64,000 nucleotides of DNA from Mixta tenebrionis (lineage in GTDB: Bacteria > Pseudomonadota > Gammaproteobacteria > Enterobacterales > Enterobacteriaceae): the NCBI RefSeq assembly GCF_006517625.1, contig NZ_VHQI01000001.1:130180-194179 (forward strand), written 5' to 3'. Both the position numbers and the translations under genes were made by a program. Positions 31,595 through 40,328 of the stretch are shown here, one piece after another (position 1 is the first letter of the stretch; the number at the start of each line of letters is the position of its first letter). Below the pieces are notes generated by a model. It made no database searches. It was not told the DNA's origin and worked only from the letters and a program-made list of their open reading frames with translations.

Positions 31595-33656
31595 GCCCTT
31601 TGAAATTACGGCGGGGTACAGCCACCTGCTCGGCGCCAACTTTGATGGCGAAGGCGTCAATTTCGCTATTTTCTCCGCCCATGCGGAGCGCGTAGAGCTT
31701 TGCCTCTACGATCCCAGCGGACAAAACGAAATCGCCCGTTTCGATCTGCCGGAATATACCCATGAAGTCTGGCACGGCTACGTGCCGGGCCTGAAACCGG
31801 GCGCGCTCTACGGCTACCGCGTTCACGGCCCTTACGATCCGGAAAACGGCCATCGTTTCAACGCCAACAAACTGTTAATCGATCCCTACGCGCGCGAGCT
31901 GGCCGGCGATATCGCATGGAACGAGGCGCACTTCGCTTACGATCTGCTGCATGAAGATAAAGACCTGACTTTCGATACGCGCGACAGCGCCCCTTTTACC
32001 CCGAAATGCCGGGTTATCGATCCCCACGCCGTCGACTGGCAGGATAGCCAGCGTCCCGCCATCGCCTGGCCGCGCTCGGTGATTTACGAAACCCATGTGA
32101 AGGGCTTTACCCAGCTCAACTCCGCCCTGCCGCCGGAGCTGCGCGGCACTTTTGAAGGCATGGGCCATAAGGCTTCGGTTGATTATATTAAAAGCCTCGG
32201 CATTACCTCGGTGGAGCTGCTGCCGGTTCACTGGTTCCCGGACGATCAGCATCTGCTGGATAAGGGGCTGAAAAATTTCTGGGGTTATAACTCGCTCGGC
32301 TTCTTCGCCCCGGCCACGCGCTATTACGGGCCGAACGGCATTCAGGGCTTCCGCGATATGGTGCGCTCGTTCCATGACGCCGGGATCGAAGTCATTCTCG
32401 ACGTGGTGTATAACCACACGGCGGAAGGCAATGAGCTTGGCCCGACGCTATCGTTCAAGGGGATCGATAACTTCTCCTACTACCGCACCATGCCCGACCA
32501 GCATCGCTACTACATTAACGATACCGGCACCGGCAACACGGTAAACACCTCGCACCCGCGCGTGCTGCAAATGATCATGGATTCGCTGCGCTACTGGACG
32601 GAATCGATGCATATCGACGGCTTCCGCTTCGATCTCGGCACTATCCTCGGCCGCGAGCCGGAAGGCTTTGACCAGCGCGGCGGCTTCTTCGATGCGGTGA
32701 TGCAGGATCCGGTACTGTCGAAGGTGAAACTGATCGGCGAACCCTGGGATATCGGCCCCGGCGGCTATCAGGTTGGCGGCTTTCCGCCGGGCTGGGCCGA
32801 ATGGAACGATAAATATCGCGATACGGTGCGCGAATACTGGAAAGGCGATAACGTCTCTACCGATTTCGCCGCGCGCCTGCTTGGCTCCGGCGACCTTTAC
32901 GATCAGCGCGGACGCCGCCCCTGGGCCAGCGTCAACTTTATCACCGCCCATGACGGCTTTACCCTCAATGACCTGGTGTCATACAACGAAAAGCATAATG
33001 AGGCCAACGGCGAAGATAATAACGACGGCCATAACGATAACCGCTCCTGTAACTACGGCGCCGAAGGGCCAACCGACGATGAAGGCATCAACGCGGTACG
33101 TGAGCGGCAGAAGCGTAATTTCCTCGCCACTATCCTCTTTTCCCACGGCACGCCGATGCTGCTGGCGGGCGACGAGTTCGGCCGCAGCCAGATGGGCAAC
33201 AACAACGGCTACTGCCAGGACAGCGAGATCTCCTGGGTACACTGGGACGATCTGCCGGAAAGCTGCGAGGCGCTGCGCGAGTTTACGCGCCAGGTCATCA
33301 AATTACGCGCCGAACAGCCGCTGCTGCGTCGGGAAAACTGGCGTGACGGCATGGATATCAAATGGTTTAACGCCGGAGGCGGTTTCCAGCAGCCGGAACA
33401 GTGGGATGAAGGCTCCACGCTCGGCGTCTATCTCGGTCGCCCGGATCTGCAGCCGGAGGAAGGGATCTGGCATGATGTGCTGATGCTGTTTAACCCGTTT
33501 GAAGGCAATGTGCCGTTCCGTATTCCGCAGTTTGGCGAAGGCGGCTGGGTGCTGGAAATCACCACCTCCGATACGGCAAAACGCGGGCTGGTGATCACCA
33601 AAGAGATGGATTTCGAACTGGAAGGACGCAGTATCGCCCTGTTCCGCCGTCCTTAA
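31581..33656 (+). CDS. glgX: GlgX/TreX-type glycogen debranching enzyme
   Basis: GH13 isoamylase-type enzyme that removes alpha-1,6 branches, giving linear maltodextrin for TreY. It has 691 residues. A CBM48 domain (GVNFAIFSAHAERVELCLYD) is followed by the barrel with GFRFDLG (nucleophile Asp), LIGEPWD (acid Glu) and FITAHDGFTLND. Its place 72 bases after treY indicates the trehalose cluster copy, often called TreX, rather than the glg-operon GlgX. A GGAG ribosome site precedes the ATG. Confidence 0.93.
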   Translation: MSNGKPFEITAGYSHLLGANFDGEGVNFAIFSAHAERVELCLYDPSGQNEIARFDLPEYTHEVWHGYVPGLKPGALYGYRVHGPYDPENGHRFNANKLLIDPYARELAGDIAWNEAHFAYDLLHEDKDLTFDTRDSAPFTPKCRVIDPHAVDWQDSQRPAIAWPRSVIYETHVKGFTQLNSALPPELRGTFEGMGHKASVDYIKSLGITSVELLPVHWFPDDQHLLDKGLKNFWGYNSLGFFAPATRYYGPNGIQGFRDMVRSFHDAGIEVILDVVYNHTAEGNELGPTLSFKGIDNFSYYRTMPDQHRYYINDTGTGNTVNTSHPRVLQMIMDSLRYWTESMHIDGFRFDLGTILGREPEGFDQRGGFFDAVMQDPVLSKVKLIGEPWDIGPGGYQVGGFPPGWAEWNDKYRDTVREYWKGDNVSTDFAARLLGSGDLYDQRGRRPWASVNFITAHDGFTLNDLVSYNEKHNEANGEDNNDGHNDNRSCNYGAEGPTDDEGINAVRERQKRNFLATILFSHGTPMLLAGDEFGRSQMGNNNGYCQDSEISWVHWDDLPESCEALREFTRQVIKLRAEQPLLRRENWRDGMDIKWFNAGGGFQQPEQWDEGSTLGVYLGRPDLQPEEGIWHDVLMLFNPFEGNVPFRIPQFGEGGWVLEITTSDTAKRGLVITKEMDFELEGRSIALFRRP

Positions 33657-33674
33657 GCGCCAGGGTAGTAAAAC

Positions 33675-33700
33675 AGCGCGCGCGCCGCGGCGTGCGCGCT
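33675..33700. terminator. GC-rich hairpin between convergent glgX and o-spanin
   Basis: A 26-base near-palindrome gives a 10-bp stem (one G-T pair) with a CCGCGG loop. On the minus strand it is followed by TGTTTTAC, so it may be a modest terminator for the spanin genes. It could also stop glgX transcription, although no T-run follows on that side. Confidence 0.5.
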
Positions 33701-33712
33701 CCTCGCCAGCGG

Positions 33713-33943
33713 CTAAGGGTGCTTATCGCTGCATAGCCGATCCCACAATTCGTTATGGGTATTGATCGCCCGCACCGTGCGCGCATCCATCACTTCCACA
33801 TCGTTGCCGTGCGTATAAATCGGCTGAAACAGCGTACAGGAGGAGTCCACGCTGGCGCGATCAATCATTGACGTTGTATTTCGACCGGCGCAGCTTGTCG
33901 CGAGCAGCAGCGTCGCTGAGATTAGCATTAGACGTTTCCACAT
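33713..33943 (-). CDS. Outer-membrane spanin (Rz1-like lipoprotein), orphan
   Basis: Small lipoprotein of 76 residues starting MWKRLMLISATLLLATSC; the lipobox-like ATSC gives Cys18 as the lipidated residue. The mature part, with SSCTLFQPIYTHGNDVEV and NTHNELWDRLC, resembles Rz1-like phage o-spanins. It starts inside the i-spanin gene in a different frame (81-base overlap) and runs past its end, the classic Rz/Rz1 arrangement. AGGTGG precedes the ATG by six bases. Spanins join inner and outer membranes to complete phage lysis. No other phage genes are recognisable nearby. Confidence 0.7.
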   Translation of the reverse strand: MWKRLMLISATLLLATSCAGRNTTSMIDRASVDSSCTLFQPIYTHGNDVEVMDARTVRAINTHNELWDRLCSDKHP

Positions 33944-34157
33944 TTTTAGCCACCTTAATATTTTCCGCCTGTTTATGCGCAACGGCTTCTGCCTGACGCG
34001 TTTGCCGCTGGGCCGCCGCCACGTCCGCCTTCGCCCTCTCCTGTGTTTTACCGATCTTTTTTCCGCCGAAGTAAGAGCCGGCAAGCCCGACGATCACCGC
34101 CAGCCCGCCCACTACCCAACTCCAGCCCCCGGACAACAACGACATTATCTCGCTCAT
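33861..34157 (-). CDS. Inner-membrane spanin (Rz-like), orphan
   Basis: A 98-residue protein starting MSEIMSLLSGGWSW. It has one N-terminal transmembrane helix (VVGGLAVIVGLAGSYFGG) followed by a charged, Ala/Gln/Lys-rich coiled-coil-like periplasmic part. This is the i-spanin layout. The ribosome site GGAGGG is seven bases upstream and lies in the end of a small upstream frame. The overlapping o-spanin supports the assignment. The frame extends 29 codons upstream, but the strong ribosome site favours this start. It sits between glgX and the formate operon, without an endolysin or holin I can recognise. Confidence 0.7.
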   Translation of the reverse strand: MSEIMSLLSGGWSWVVGGLAVIVGLAGSYFGGKKIGKTQERAKADVAAAQRQTRQAEAVAHKQAENIKVAKNVETSNANLSDAAARDKLRRSKYNVND

Positions 34158-34159
34158 GG

Positions 34160-34300
34160 TCAGGCCCTCCGCTCGCGCTTTTTCTTTAAAGCGTAGGCGG
34201 CCAGCGTCGCCCTGCAAGGCTTCTGAAAATATTTTATTTGACAACCATTTAGCCGCTTCGCTTTGCCGCGTTGACGGTTAGGGTCTACCTTCAATGACAT
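34160..34300 (-). CDS. Possible 46-residue basic ORF upstream of the spanin pair
   Basis: Starts MSLKVDPNRQRGKAKRLNG and ends ALKKKRERRA, stopping two bases before the i-spanin ATG, whose ribosome site lies within its last codons. Such spacing is typical of coupled lysis genes. It has no transmembrane helix, so it is not an intact holin. It may be the leftover end of a lost lysis gene, a coupling leader, or chance. No function is assigned. Confidence 0.3.
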   Translation of the reverse strand: MSLKVDPNRQRGKAKRLNGCQIKYFQKPCRATLAAYALKKKRERRA

Positions 34301-34366
34301 AACTTTACCAAAACAGGGATAACGCACAGGAAGTGGCTACCGCGCATGTCGTTATGAGAACACCTA

Positions 34367-37339
34367 ATGAGCCAACACACCTGCACCATTATCTATAACG
34401 GTGAGCCGCTGCACGGCGAAGCCAATATTCCGCTGATCGATTTTCTCCAGGCGCAGGGCAAAATATTGCCGCACGTCTGCTATCACCCGGCGCTGCCTCC
34501 GCTGCAATCCTGCGACGTCTGTTGGGTTGAGCATCAGGGCGAGCTGGTACGCGGCTGTACGCTGCGCAGCGAAGAGGGGCTGACCATCTCCAGCCGTCAG
34601 CCAGAGGCGCTGGCGGCGCAGGAAGAAGGGATGGATCGCCTGCTGGCGCGCCATGAGCTTTACTGTACGCTGTGCGAACACAACACCGGCGACTGTACGC
34701 TGCATAACACCGTCGCCGATATGCATATTCCGATTCAGTACTATCCCTACCAGCGCAAGCCTTATCAGAAGGATGAAAGCAACCCCTTCTATACCTACGA
34801 TCCCGATCAGTGCATTCTGTGCGGGCGCTGCGTCGAGGCGTGCCAGAACGTCGAGGTCAATGAAACGCTCTCTATCGACTACCGCGCCGATCACCCGCGC
34901 GTACTGTGGGACGGCGGCACGCAGATCGCCGGCTCCAGCTGCGTCAGCTGCGGCCACTGCGTTACCGTCTGCCCCTGCAACGCGCTGCTGGAAAAAACCA
35001 TGCAGCCTGACGCCGGGCCTTTTACCGCCATGCCGGAAGATCTGAAACGGCCGATGATCGATCTGGTGAAAGCGCTGGAAAACACCATCGGCGCGCCGCC
35101 GATTACCGGCGTGTCGCTGATGGATATGGCGATGCGCCAGAAAGAGATCAAAAAAACTAAAACGGTCTGCACCTACTGCGGCGTCGGCTGCAGCTTTGAG
35201 ATGTGGACGCGCGATCGGCATATTCTTAAGGTACAGCCGGTGGTCGATGCGCCGGTCAACGGCATTTCCACCTGTCTGAAAGGCAAATTCGGCTGGGATT
35301 TCGTCAACAGCCCGCAGCGCCTGACCACGCCGCTGATCCGCGAACAGGGCCGCTTCCGCCCCGCCAGCTGGGATGAGGCGCTGGATCTGGTGGCGCGGCG
35401 GCTAAAAGAGATCGCCGCGCAACACGGCGGCGACAGCATCGGTTTTATCGGCTCCAGTAAGGGCAGCAATGAAGAAGCCTACCTGACGCAAAAAATCGCC
35501 CGGCTGATTTTCGGCACCAACAACGTCGATAACTCATCGCGCTACTGTCAGAACCCGGCCACCCAGGGCCTGTTCCGCACCGTGGGCTACGGCGGCGATG
35601 CGGGCACGCTGGAAGATTTACAGCAGGCCGATCTGATCGTCATCGTCGGCAGCAACCTGGCGGAGAACCATCCGGTGATCGCCTCGCGCATCAAGGCGGC
35701 GCAGAAGCACAAGGGGCAGAAACTGCTGGTGGTCGATCCGCGCATGAACGAGATGGCGGAGCGCGCCGATCTCTGGCTGCGTATCCGCCCCGGCAGCGAC
35801 AGCCTGTGGGCCTGTACTATGTCCCGCTATATGTTCGATCACGGCTACGCCGACGCCGCCTTTCTTAATGACAGGGTCAATCAGGTAGCCGCGTATCGCG
35901 CCTCGCTGGCGCCCTATAGCCTGCATTACGCCAGCGAGCGCACCGATCTCGCCGTCGGGCAGCTGATCGAGGCGGCGGAAATGATCGGCCAGGCGCAGCG
36001 CGTCTGTCTGCTCTGGGCGATGGGCATCACCCAGCACAGCCACGGCGCCGATACCAGCACCGCGCTCTCTAACCTGTTGCTGGTGACCGGCAACTATGGC
36101 CGCCCCGGCACCGGCGGCTATCCGATGCGCGGCCATAACAACGTGCAGGGCGCCAGCGATTTCGGCTGCCTGAGCAACCTCTATCCCGGCTATGAAAAAG
36201 TCACCGACGCGGCGGTACGGGAAAAATGGGCGCGCGCCTGGGGCGTTGAGCCGACGGCGCTCTCCGCTAAGGTCGGCGCCGATAACTTTATGATGGTGCA
36301 GCAGGCCCATGAAGGCTCGCTGAAGGCGATGATGATTATCGGCGAAGAAACCGCCTTCTCCGATGCCGATTCCAGCAAAGTGCATGAGGCCTTCAGCAAA
36401 CTCGATTTTATGGTGGTGCAGGATATCTTTATGAGCCGCACCGCCGAATTTGCCGACGTGGTGCTGCCCGGCTGCCCCAGCGTGGAAAAAGAGGGCAGCT
36501 ATGTTAACACCGAGCGCCGCATTCAGCGCTTTTATGAAGTGATGCCGCCGCTGGGCGACAGCCGCCCGGACTGGCGCATTCTGACCGAGCTGGCGGCGCG
36601 CCTCGGACATCCCTGGCCTTACCATCATCCGGGCGACATCATGGCCGAAGCGGCGAGCATCGCCACGCTTTTCGCCGGGGTCAGCTATGCGCGTCTCAGC
36701 GGCTGGCAATCGCAGCTGTGGCCGGTAAAGGCGGACGGCAGCAGCACGCCGCTGCTCTATACCGACGGCTTTAAATTCCCCGACGGCAAAGCGGTGCTGT
36801 GGCCTGTTGAGTGGCAGCCGCCGCAGGAAGAACCGGACGAACAGTACGACCTGCTGCTGAACAACGGGCGCATGCTGGAGCATTTCCAGTCTACCAACCA
36901 GAGCGGCCGCGGAGGCCGCATGTTTAATCTCTCGCCGAACTGGTTTGTTGAAATCAGCCCGCAGCTCGCCCGCGAACGCCAGCTCAGCGAAGGGGACTGG
37001 GTCAATATCGCCTCACGGCGCGGCGCGCTGCAGGTGCCGGTCACCATCACTGCGCGCGCGGCGGGGAACGTACTGTTTATCCCGATCCACCACGGCAAAC
37101 CCGGTATTAACAGCCTGACCGGCGATCATCACGATCCCGACGTCAACACCCCGGCCTATAAAGAGATTGCCGTGAAGATGCAGAAACTGCCGCGTCCGCC
37201 GCAGGCGGAGGTGCTGCCGCAGCAAAACTTCCGCCACGGCAGCCGCACGCCGCTGCCGCATCTGCCTGTCGAAGAGAAGTGGCGCCAGGAAGGCTATACC
37301 CTGCCGCCGGAACATACCCAACACCCGGAGAAATTTTAA
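34367..37339 (+). CDS. Mo/W formate dehydrogenase, ForC/YrhE-like
   Basis: Cytoplasmic molybdopterin oxidoreductase of 990 residues without a Tat signal. In order: 2Fe-2S domain (Cys38, 49, 52, 64), His-Cys 4Fe-4S motif (His96, Cys100, 103, 110), two 4Fe-4S ferredoxin motifs (Cys149-159 and 192-202), then the catalytic domain with its own 4Fe-4S cluster (Cys268, 271, 275, 303). The metal ligand is expected at Cys394 in SSRYCQNP, so this is a Cys, not selenocysteine, enzyme. A C-terminal molybdopterin dinucleotide-binding domain follows. Bacillus YrhE/YjgC (ForC) share this layout and pair with a DUF1641 partner, as here. The stop overlaps the next gene (TAATG). No strong ribosome site precedes the ATG. 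Confidence 0.88.
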   Translation: MSQHTCTIIYNGEPLHGEANIPLIDFLQAQGKILPHVCYHPALPPLQSCDVCWVEHQGELVRGCTLRSEEGLTISSRQPEALAAQEEGMDRLLARHELYCTLCEHNTGDCTLHNTVADMHIPIQYYPYQRKPYQKDESNPFYTYDPDQCILCGRCVEACQNVEVNETLSIDYRADHPRVLWDGGTQIAGSSCVSCGHCVTVCPCNALLEKTMQPDAGPFTAMPEDLKRPMIDLVKALENTIGAPPITGVSLMDMAMRQKEIKKTKTVCTYCGVGCSFEMWTRDRHILKVQPVVDAPVNGISTCLKGKFGWDFVNSPQRLTTPLIREQGRFRPASWDEALDLVARRLKEIAAQHGGDSIGFIGSSKGSNEEAYLTQKIARLIFGTNNVDNSSRYCQNPATQGLFRTVGYGGDAGTLEDLQQADLIVIVGSNLAENHPVIASRIKAAQKHKGQKLLVVDPRMNEMAERADLWLRIRPGSDSLWACTMSRYMFDHGYADAAFLNDRVNQVAAYRASLAPYSLHYASERTDLAVGQLIEAAEMIGQAQRVCLLWAMGITQHSHGADTSTALSNLLLVTGNYGRPGTGGYPMRGHNNVQGASDFGCLSNLYPGYEKVTDAAVREKWARAWGVEPTALSAKVGADNFMMVQQAHEGSLKAMMIIGEETAFSDADSSKVHEAFSKLDFMVVQDIFMSRTAEFADVVLPGCPSVEKEGSYVNTERRIQRFYEVMPPLGDSRPDWRILTELAARLGHPWPYHHPGDIMAEAASIATLFAGVSYARLSGWQSQLWPVKADGSSTPLLYTDGFKFPDGKAVLWPVEWQPPQEEPDEQYDLLLNNGRMLEHFQSTNQSGRGGRMFNLSPNWFVEISPQLARERQLSEGDWVNIASRRGALQVPVTITARAAGNVLFIPIHHGKPGINSLTGDHHDPDVNTPAYKEIAVKMQKLPRPPQAEVLPQQNFRHGSRTPLPHLPVEEKWRQEGYTLPPEHTQHPEKF

Positions 37340-37824
37340 TGGCTGAACGAATGAGCTACGAGGTGCCGCCGCCCAAAACCGCCCCCGACGCGCATGACGC
37401 GCTGCACGAGCTGCTGCACAGCCTGCACCGCCACGGCTTTTTACGTCTGGCCAATGATATGGTCTGCGCCAATACCCAGATTGCGAAAGTGCTGGTGGAC
37501 GGGCTGAATAAGCCGGGTTCGCAAAATGCGCTGCAAAATCTGTCGGCACTGCTGATGGCGCTGGCGGATATTCCGCCGGGAGAGTTTTATAAGACGATTT
37601 CTGCCGTTAAGGCCGCGTTAAACGCGGTGAATCACCATGCGCAAACCCAGCAGCAGCAGGCGGCGCCGGGCGTCAGCGGCACCTGGAAGCTGCTGCATGA
37701 TGAAGATCTCTGGCATGCGGTCATGCCGTTAGTTGCCGGGCTGAAAGCTTTTGCCGGCGCGATGGAACAGCCGGCGCCGGAGAAGCCGATTAGCGCCTTC
37801 AGCGGCAAAGACAGCCATGCCTGA
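37339..37824 (+). CDS. DUF1641 protein, ForE/YrhD-like formate dehydrogenase partner
   Basis: A 161-residue DUF1641 protein. The core HDALHELLHSLHRHGFLRLANDM, the repeated hydrophobic helices (LQNLSALLMALADI) and LMPLVAGLKAFAG-like end fit the family. In Bacillus the DUF1641 partner (ForE) is needed for formate oxidation and links the dehydrogenase to the membrane quinone pool. The start MAERMSYEV is chosen because ATG overlaps the preceding stop. The 3' end overlaps cioA by eight bases. Confidence 0.82.
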   Translation: MAERMSYEVPPPKTAPDAHDALHELLHSLHRHGFLRLANDMVCANTQIAKVLVDGLNKPGSQNALQNLSALLMALADIPPGEFYKTISAVKAALNAVNHHAQTQQQQAAPGVSGTWKLLHDEDLWHAVMPLVAGLKAFAGAMEQPAPEKPISAFSGKDSHA

Positions 37825-39193
37825 TGCCGGGCTGACGCTGCTGCTCTCCCGCGCTCAGTTCGCGGTAACCATCGGCCTGCATATTATTCTGGCGGGCTTC
37901 AGCTTCGGCCTGGCGCTGTGGCTGACGGTGCTGGAAGGGCTGTGGCTGCGGCGTAAAGAGCAGCGCTATCTCGACGTCTATAACTTCTGGCTGAAGATTT
38001 TTGCGCTGAACGTGGCGGTCGGCGTGGTTTCCGGCGTGGTGATGGAATTTCAGTTCGGCACCAACTGGGCGCCCTTTATTGAGCGGGTCGGCGGGCTGAT
38101 CGGCCCGCTGATGTTCTACGAAGTGCTGGTCGCCTTCTTTCTGGAAGCGGGTATGGTGGGCGTGATGATGTTCGGCATGGATCGCATCGGCCCACGCCTG
38201 CATTTTATGGTAACGGCGCTGGTGGCGCTGGGCGCCCTGATTAGCGCGTTCTGGATCCTGGCCGCCAACGCCTGGATGCAGACGCCCGCCGGCTTCGTGC
38301 TGGACGCGCAGCAGCGCTTTCAGCCGCAGAGCTGGCTGGCAATAATTTTTACCCCTTCCTTTCCCTGGCGGCTGGCGCATATGACGCTGGCGATGCTGAT
38401 CGGCACCGCTTTTATGGTGGCGGCGGTGGGCGCGTGGCAGCTGTTGCGTTTCGGCGATAGCGGCCGCAGCAGGCTAATGGTCTCGATGTGCCTGTGGCTG
38501 CTGCTTTTTCTGACGCCGTTGCAGGCGCTGGTGGGCGATCTGCACGGTGAAAACACGCTGCGCTACCAGCCAGCAAAAATTGCCGCCGTCGAAGGCGACT
38601 GGCAACGCCCGCCGCCGGGCCAGGGCGAGCCGCTGCGCCTGTTCGCCCTGCCCGACCAGCAGCAGCAGCGCAACCGCTGGGAGCTGGCGATTCCCGATAT
38701 CGGCTCGCTCTATCTGCGCCATAACTTAAGCGGTCAGATAAAAAGCCTCAGCGAATTTCCGCCGCAGGATATCCCGCCGGTCGCGCCGCTATTTTTCGCC
38801 TTTCGCCTGATGGTCGGGCTGGGCATGTTAATGATCGCCGTCAGCCTCGCGGCGCTGGTACAGCGGCTGCGCGGGCGTCTGTGGCAAACGCGCTGGCTGT
38901 TGAAAACGCTGGTGCTGATGGGGCCGGCAGGTTTTATCGCCATGCTGGCCGGCTGGGCGGTTACCGAACTGGGCCGCCAGCCCTGGACGGTTTACGGCCT
39001 GCTGCGTACCGCCGACAGCGTCTCGCCGCTTGATGCCCGGCTGGTGATCGCCTCCGGCTGCGCCATTCTGCTGATCTACGGGCTGGTCTTTTTTATCGGC
39101 CTGCGTTACCTGCTGCGCGATGCTAACCGTGCCATGCGCGCCGGAGAAGCGGGTCCGGCGCCGGAAATGGACCCCGCAGGAGATAAATCGTGA
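37817..39193 (+). CDS. cioA: Cytochrome bd-type quinol oxidase subunit I (CioA-like)
   Basis: Inner-membrane quinol oxidase subunit of 458 residues. It has the expected hydrophobic helices, the N-terminal haem ligand region RAQFAVTIGLHIILAG (His22), FEVL-type FYEVLVAFFLEAG with acidic residues, FPWRLAHMTLA (haem b558 His) and the terminal GRQPWTVYGLLRT signature. The Q-loop is short, as in the cyanide-insensitive CioA class rather than E. coli CydA. The start MPDAGLTLL overlaps the DUF1641 gene by eight bases. Its place in the formate operon suggests it re-oxidises quinol made by formate oxidation. Confidence 0.9.
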   Translation: MPDAGLTLLLSRAQFAVTIGLHIILAGFSFGLALWLTVLEGLWLRRKEQRYLDVYNFWLKIFALNVAVGVVSGVVMEFQFGTNWAPFIERVGGLIGPLMFYEVLVAFFLEAGMVGVMMFGMDRIGPRLHFMVTALVALGALISAFWILAANAWMQTPAGFVLDAQQRFQPQSWLAIIFTPSFPWRLAHMTLAMLIGTAFMVAAVGAWQLLRFGDSGRSRLMVSMCLWLLLFLTPLQALVGDLHGENTLRYQPAKIAAVEGDWQRPPPGQGEPLRLFALPDQQQQRNRWELAIPDIGSLYLRHNLSGQIKSLSEFPPQDIPPVAPLFFAFRLMVGLGMLMIAVSLAALVQRLRGRLWQTRWLLKTLVLMGPAGFIAMLAGWAVTELGRQPWTVYGLLRTADSVSPLDARLVIASGCAILLIYGLVFFIGLRYLLRDANRAMRAGEAGPAPEMDPAGDKS

Positions 39194-40143
39194 TCGCCCT
39201 GTCGCTGGCTGATATCTCTGCCGCCACGCTGGCGGTATCGCTGTTGCTGTATCTGCTGCTGGACGGCACCGATCTTGGCGTCGGCATGCTGCTGTTCTGC
39301 TTTCGCGACGCCGACTCGCGTCGCCGCCTCACCGCCACTATCCTGCCCATTTGGGACGCCAATGAAACCTGGCTGGTGCTGCTGGCGGGCGGCATGCTGG
39401 CGCTGTTTCCGCTGGCTTACAGTTCGCTGTTTAGCGCCATTTATCTGCCGCTGTTTATTATGCTGCTGGCGCTGGTGCTGCGCGCCGTGGCGCTGGAGTA
39501 TCGCGGTCATGTCGCCCCGCGCTGGCATCGCACGCTGGATAATCTTCACCAGCTCAGCTCGCTGGTTGCCGCTTTTATGCAGGGCGCGCTGGCTGGTCTG
39601 GTGGTGGGTAATCAGACCCAGGCCGGACCTTTTGCCTGGCTGACGCTCTATCCGGCGCTGTGCGGCTTCGGCCTGATTGCGGCTTATCTGCTCTGCGGCT
39701 GCTGCTGGATCCAGTGGCGCGTCAGAGGGCCGGAGATACGGCTGGCGCATCATCTGGCCTGGCTGTTTCTGGTACTCAGCCTGTCGCTGCTGACGGCGAT
39801 TAATTTGCTGGACAGCCGCGCTCTGCTGCAGGCCTGGCAGCGGCCGCCGGGCCGGATAGCGCTGTTGTTAATGCTGCTGACGTTGGCGGGCCTGCTGTTC
39901 GCCATGGCGCGCCGGCGCCCCGTGCTGGCGCTGATGCTGTCATTAAGTCTGATAACCTTATGTTGGGGCTTGCTGATTATCGGCCTCTACCCCTGGCTGC
40001 TGCCGGGCAGGCTGACGATTCAGCAGGCGGCAGCCGCGCCGGCGACGCAGCTGTTTCTGCTGGGCGGCTATGCGCTGATCCTGCCGGTTACCCTCGCCTA
40101 TAACAGCTGGGCCTTCTGGGTATTTCGCGCCAGGGTGCGTTAG
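39190..40143 (+). CDS. cioB: Cytochrome bd-type quinol oxidase subunit II (CioB-like)
   Basis: Subunit II of the bd-type oxidase, 317 residues with about eight hydrophobic helices. The conserved YLLLDGTDLGVGMLL and PIWDANETWLVLLAGG segments identify the CydB/CioB family. It starts at GTG and overlaps the cioA stop by four bases (GTGA). No CydX-like small subunit is visible after it. Confidence 0.92.
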   Translation: MIALSLADISAATLAVSLLLYLLLDGTDLGVGMLLFCFRDADSRRRLTATILPIWDANETWLVLLAGGMLALFPLAYSSLFSAIYLPLFIMLLALVLRAVALEYRGHVAPRWHRTLDNLHQLSSLVAAFMQGALAGLVVGNQTQAGPFAWLTLYPALCGFGLIAAYLLCGCCWIQWRVRGPEIRLAHHLAWLFLVLSLSLLTAINLLDSRALLQAWQRPPGRIALLLMLLTLAGLLFAMARRRPVLALMLSLSLITLCWGLLIIGLYPWLLPGRLTIQQAAAAPATQLFLLGGYALILPVTLAYNSWAFWVFRARVR

Positions 40144-40200
40144 CTTTATCGAAGCTGTATGTAATATGCTGCATGTTAACGCTATGAGAGGCATAATCTT

Positions 40201-40276
40201 TCTTCCGTCGCTGGCGGCGGGAGAAGAATCACTGACAGCGTGGCACTAAGGCTCTGTCGTTTCAGGCAGACAGAGC
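40201..40276 (+). promoter_or_regulatory. Structured leader before the DUF554 gene
   Basis: Two adjacent inverted repeats precede the gene: a TCTTCC.../...GGAGAAGA pair (about 40201-40227) and a perfect 8-bp GCTCTGTC/GACAGAGC stem with a 10-base loop (40251-40276). Neither has a T-run. They could be an RNA element controlling the downstream gene. No known riboswitch class was recognised. Confidence 0.4.
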
Positions 40277-40328
40277 TTCCCTGCCGGGATGAAAGCAACG
40301 GGCCCGCTGAAAATACTAAGGAAAAAGT

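Noticed and set aside
35618-36883. 421-codon open frame opposite the formate dehydrogenase
   Set aside because: Antisense shadow in a GC-rich gene with low-complexity composition.
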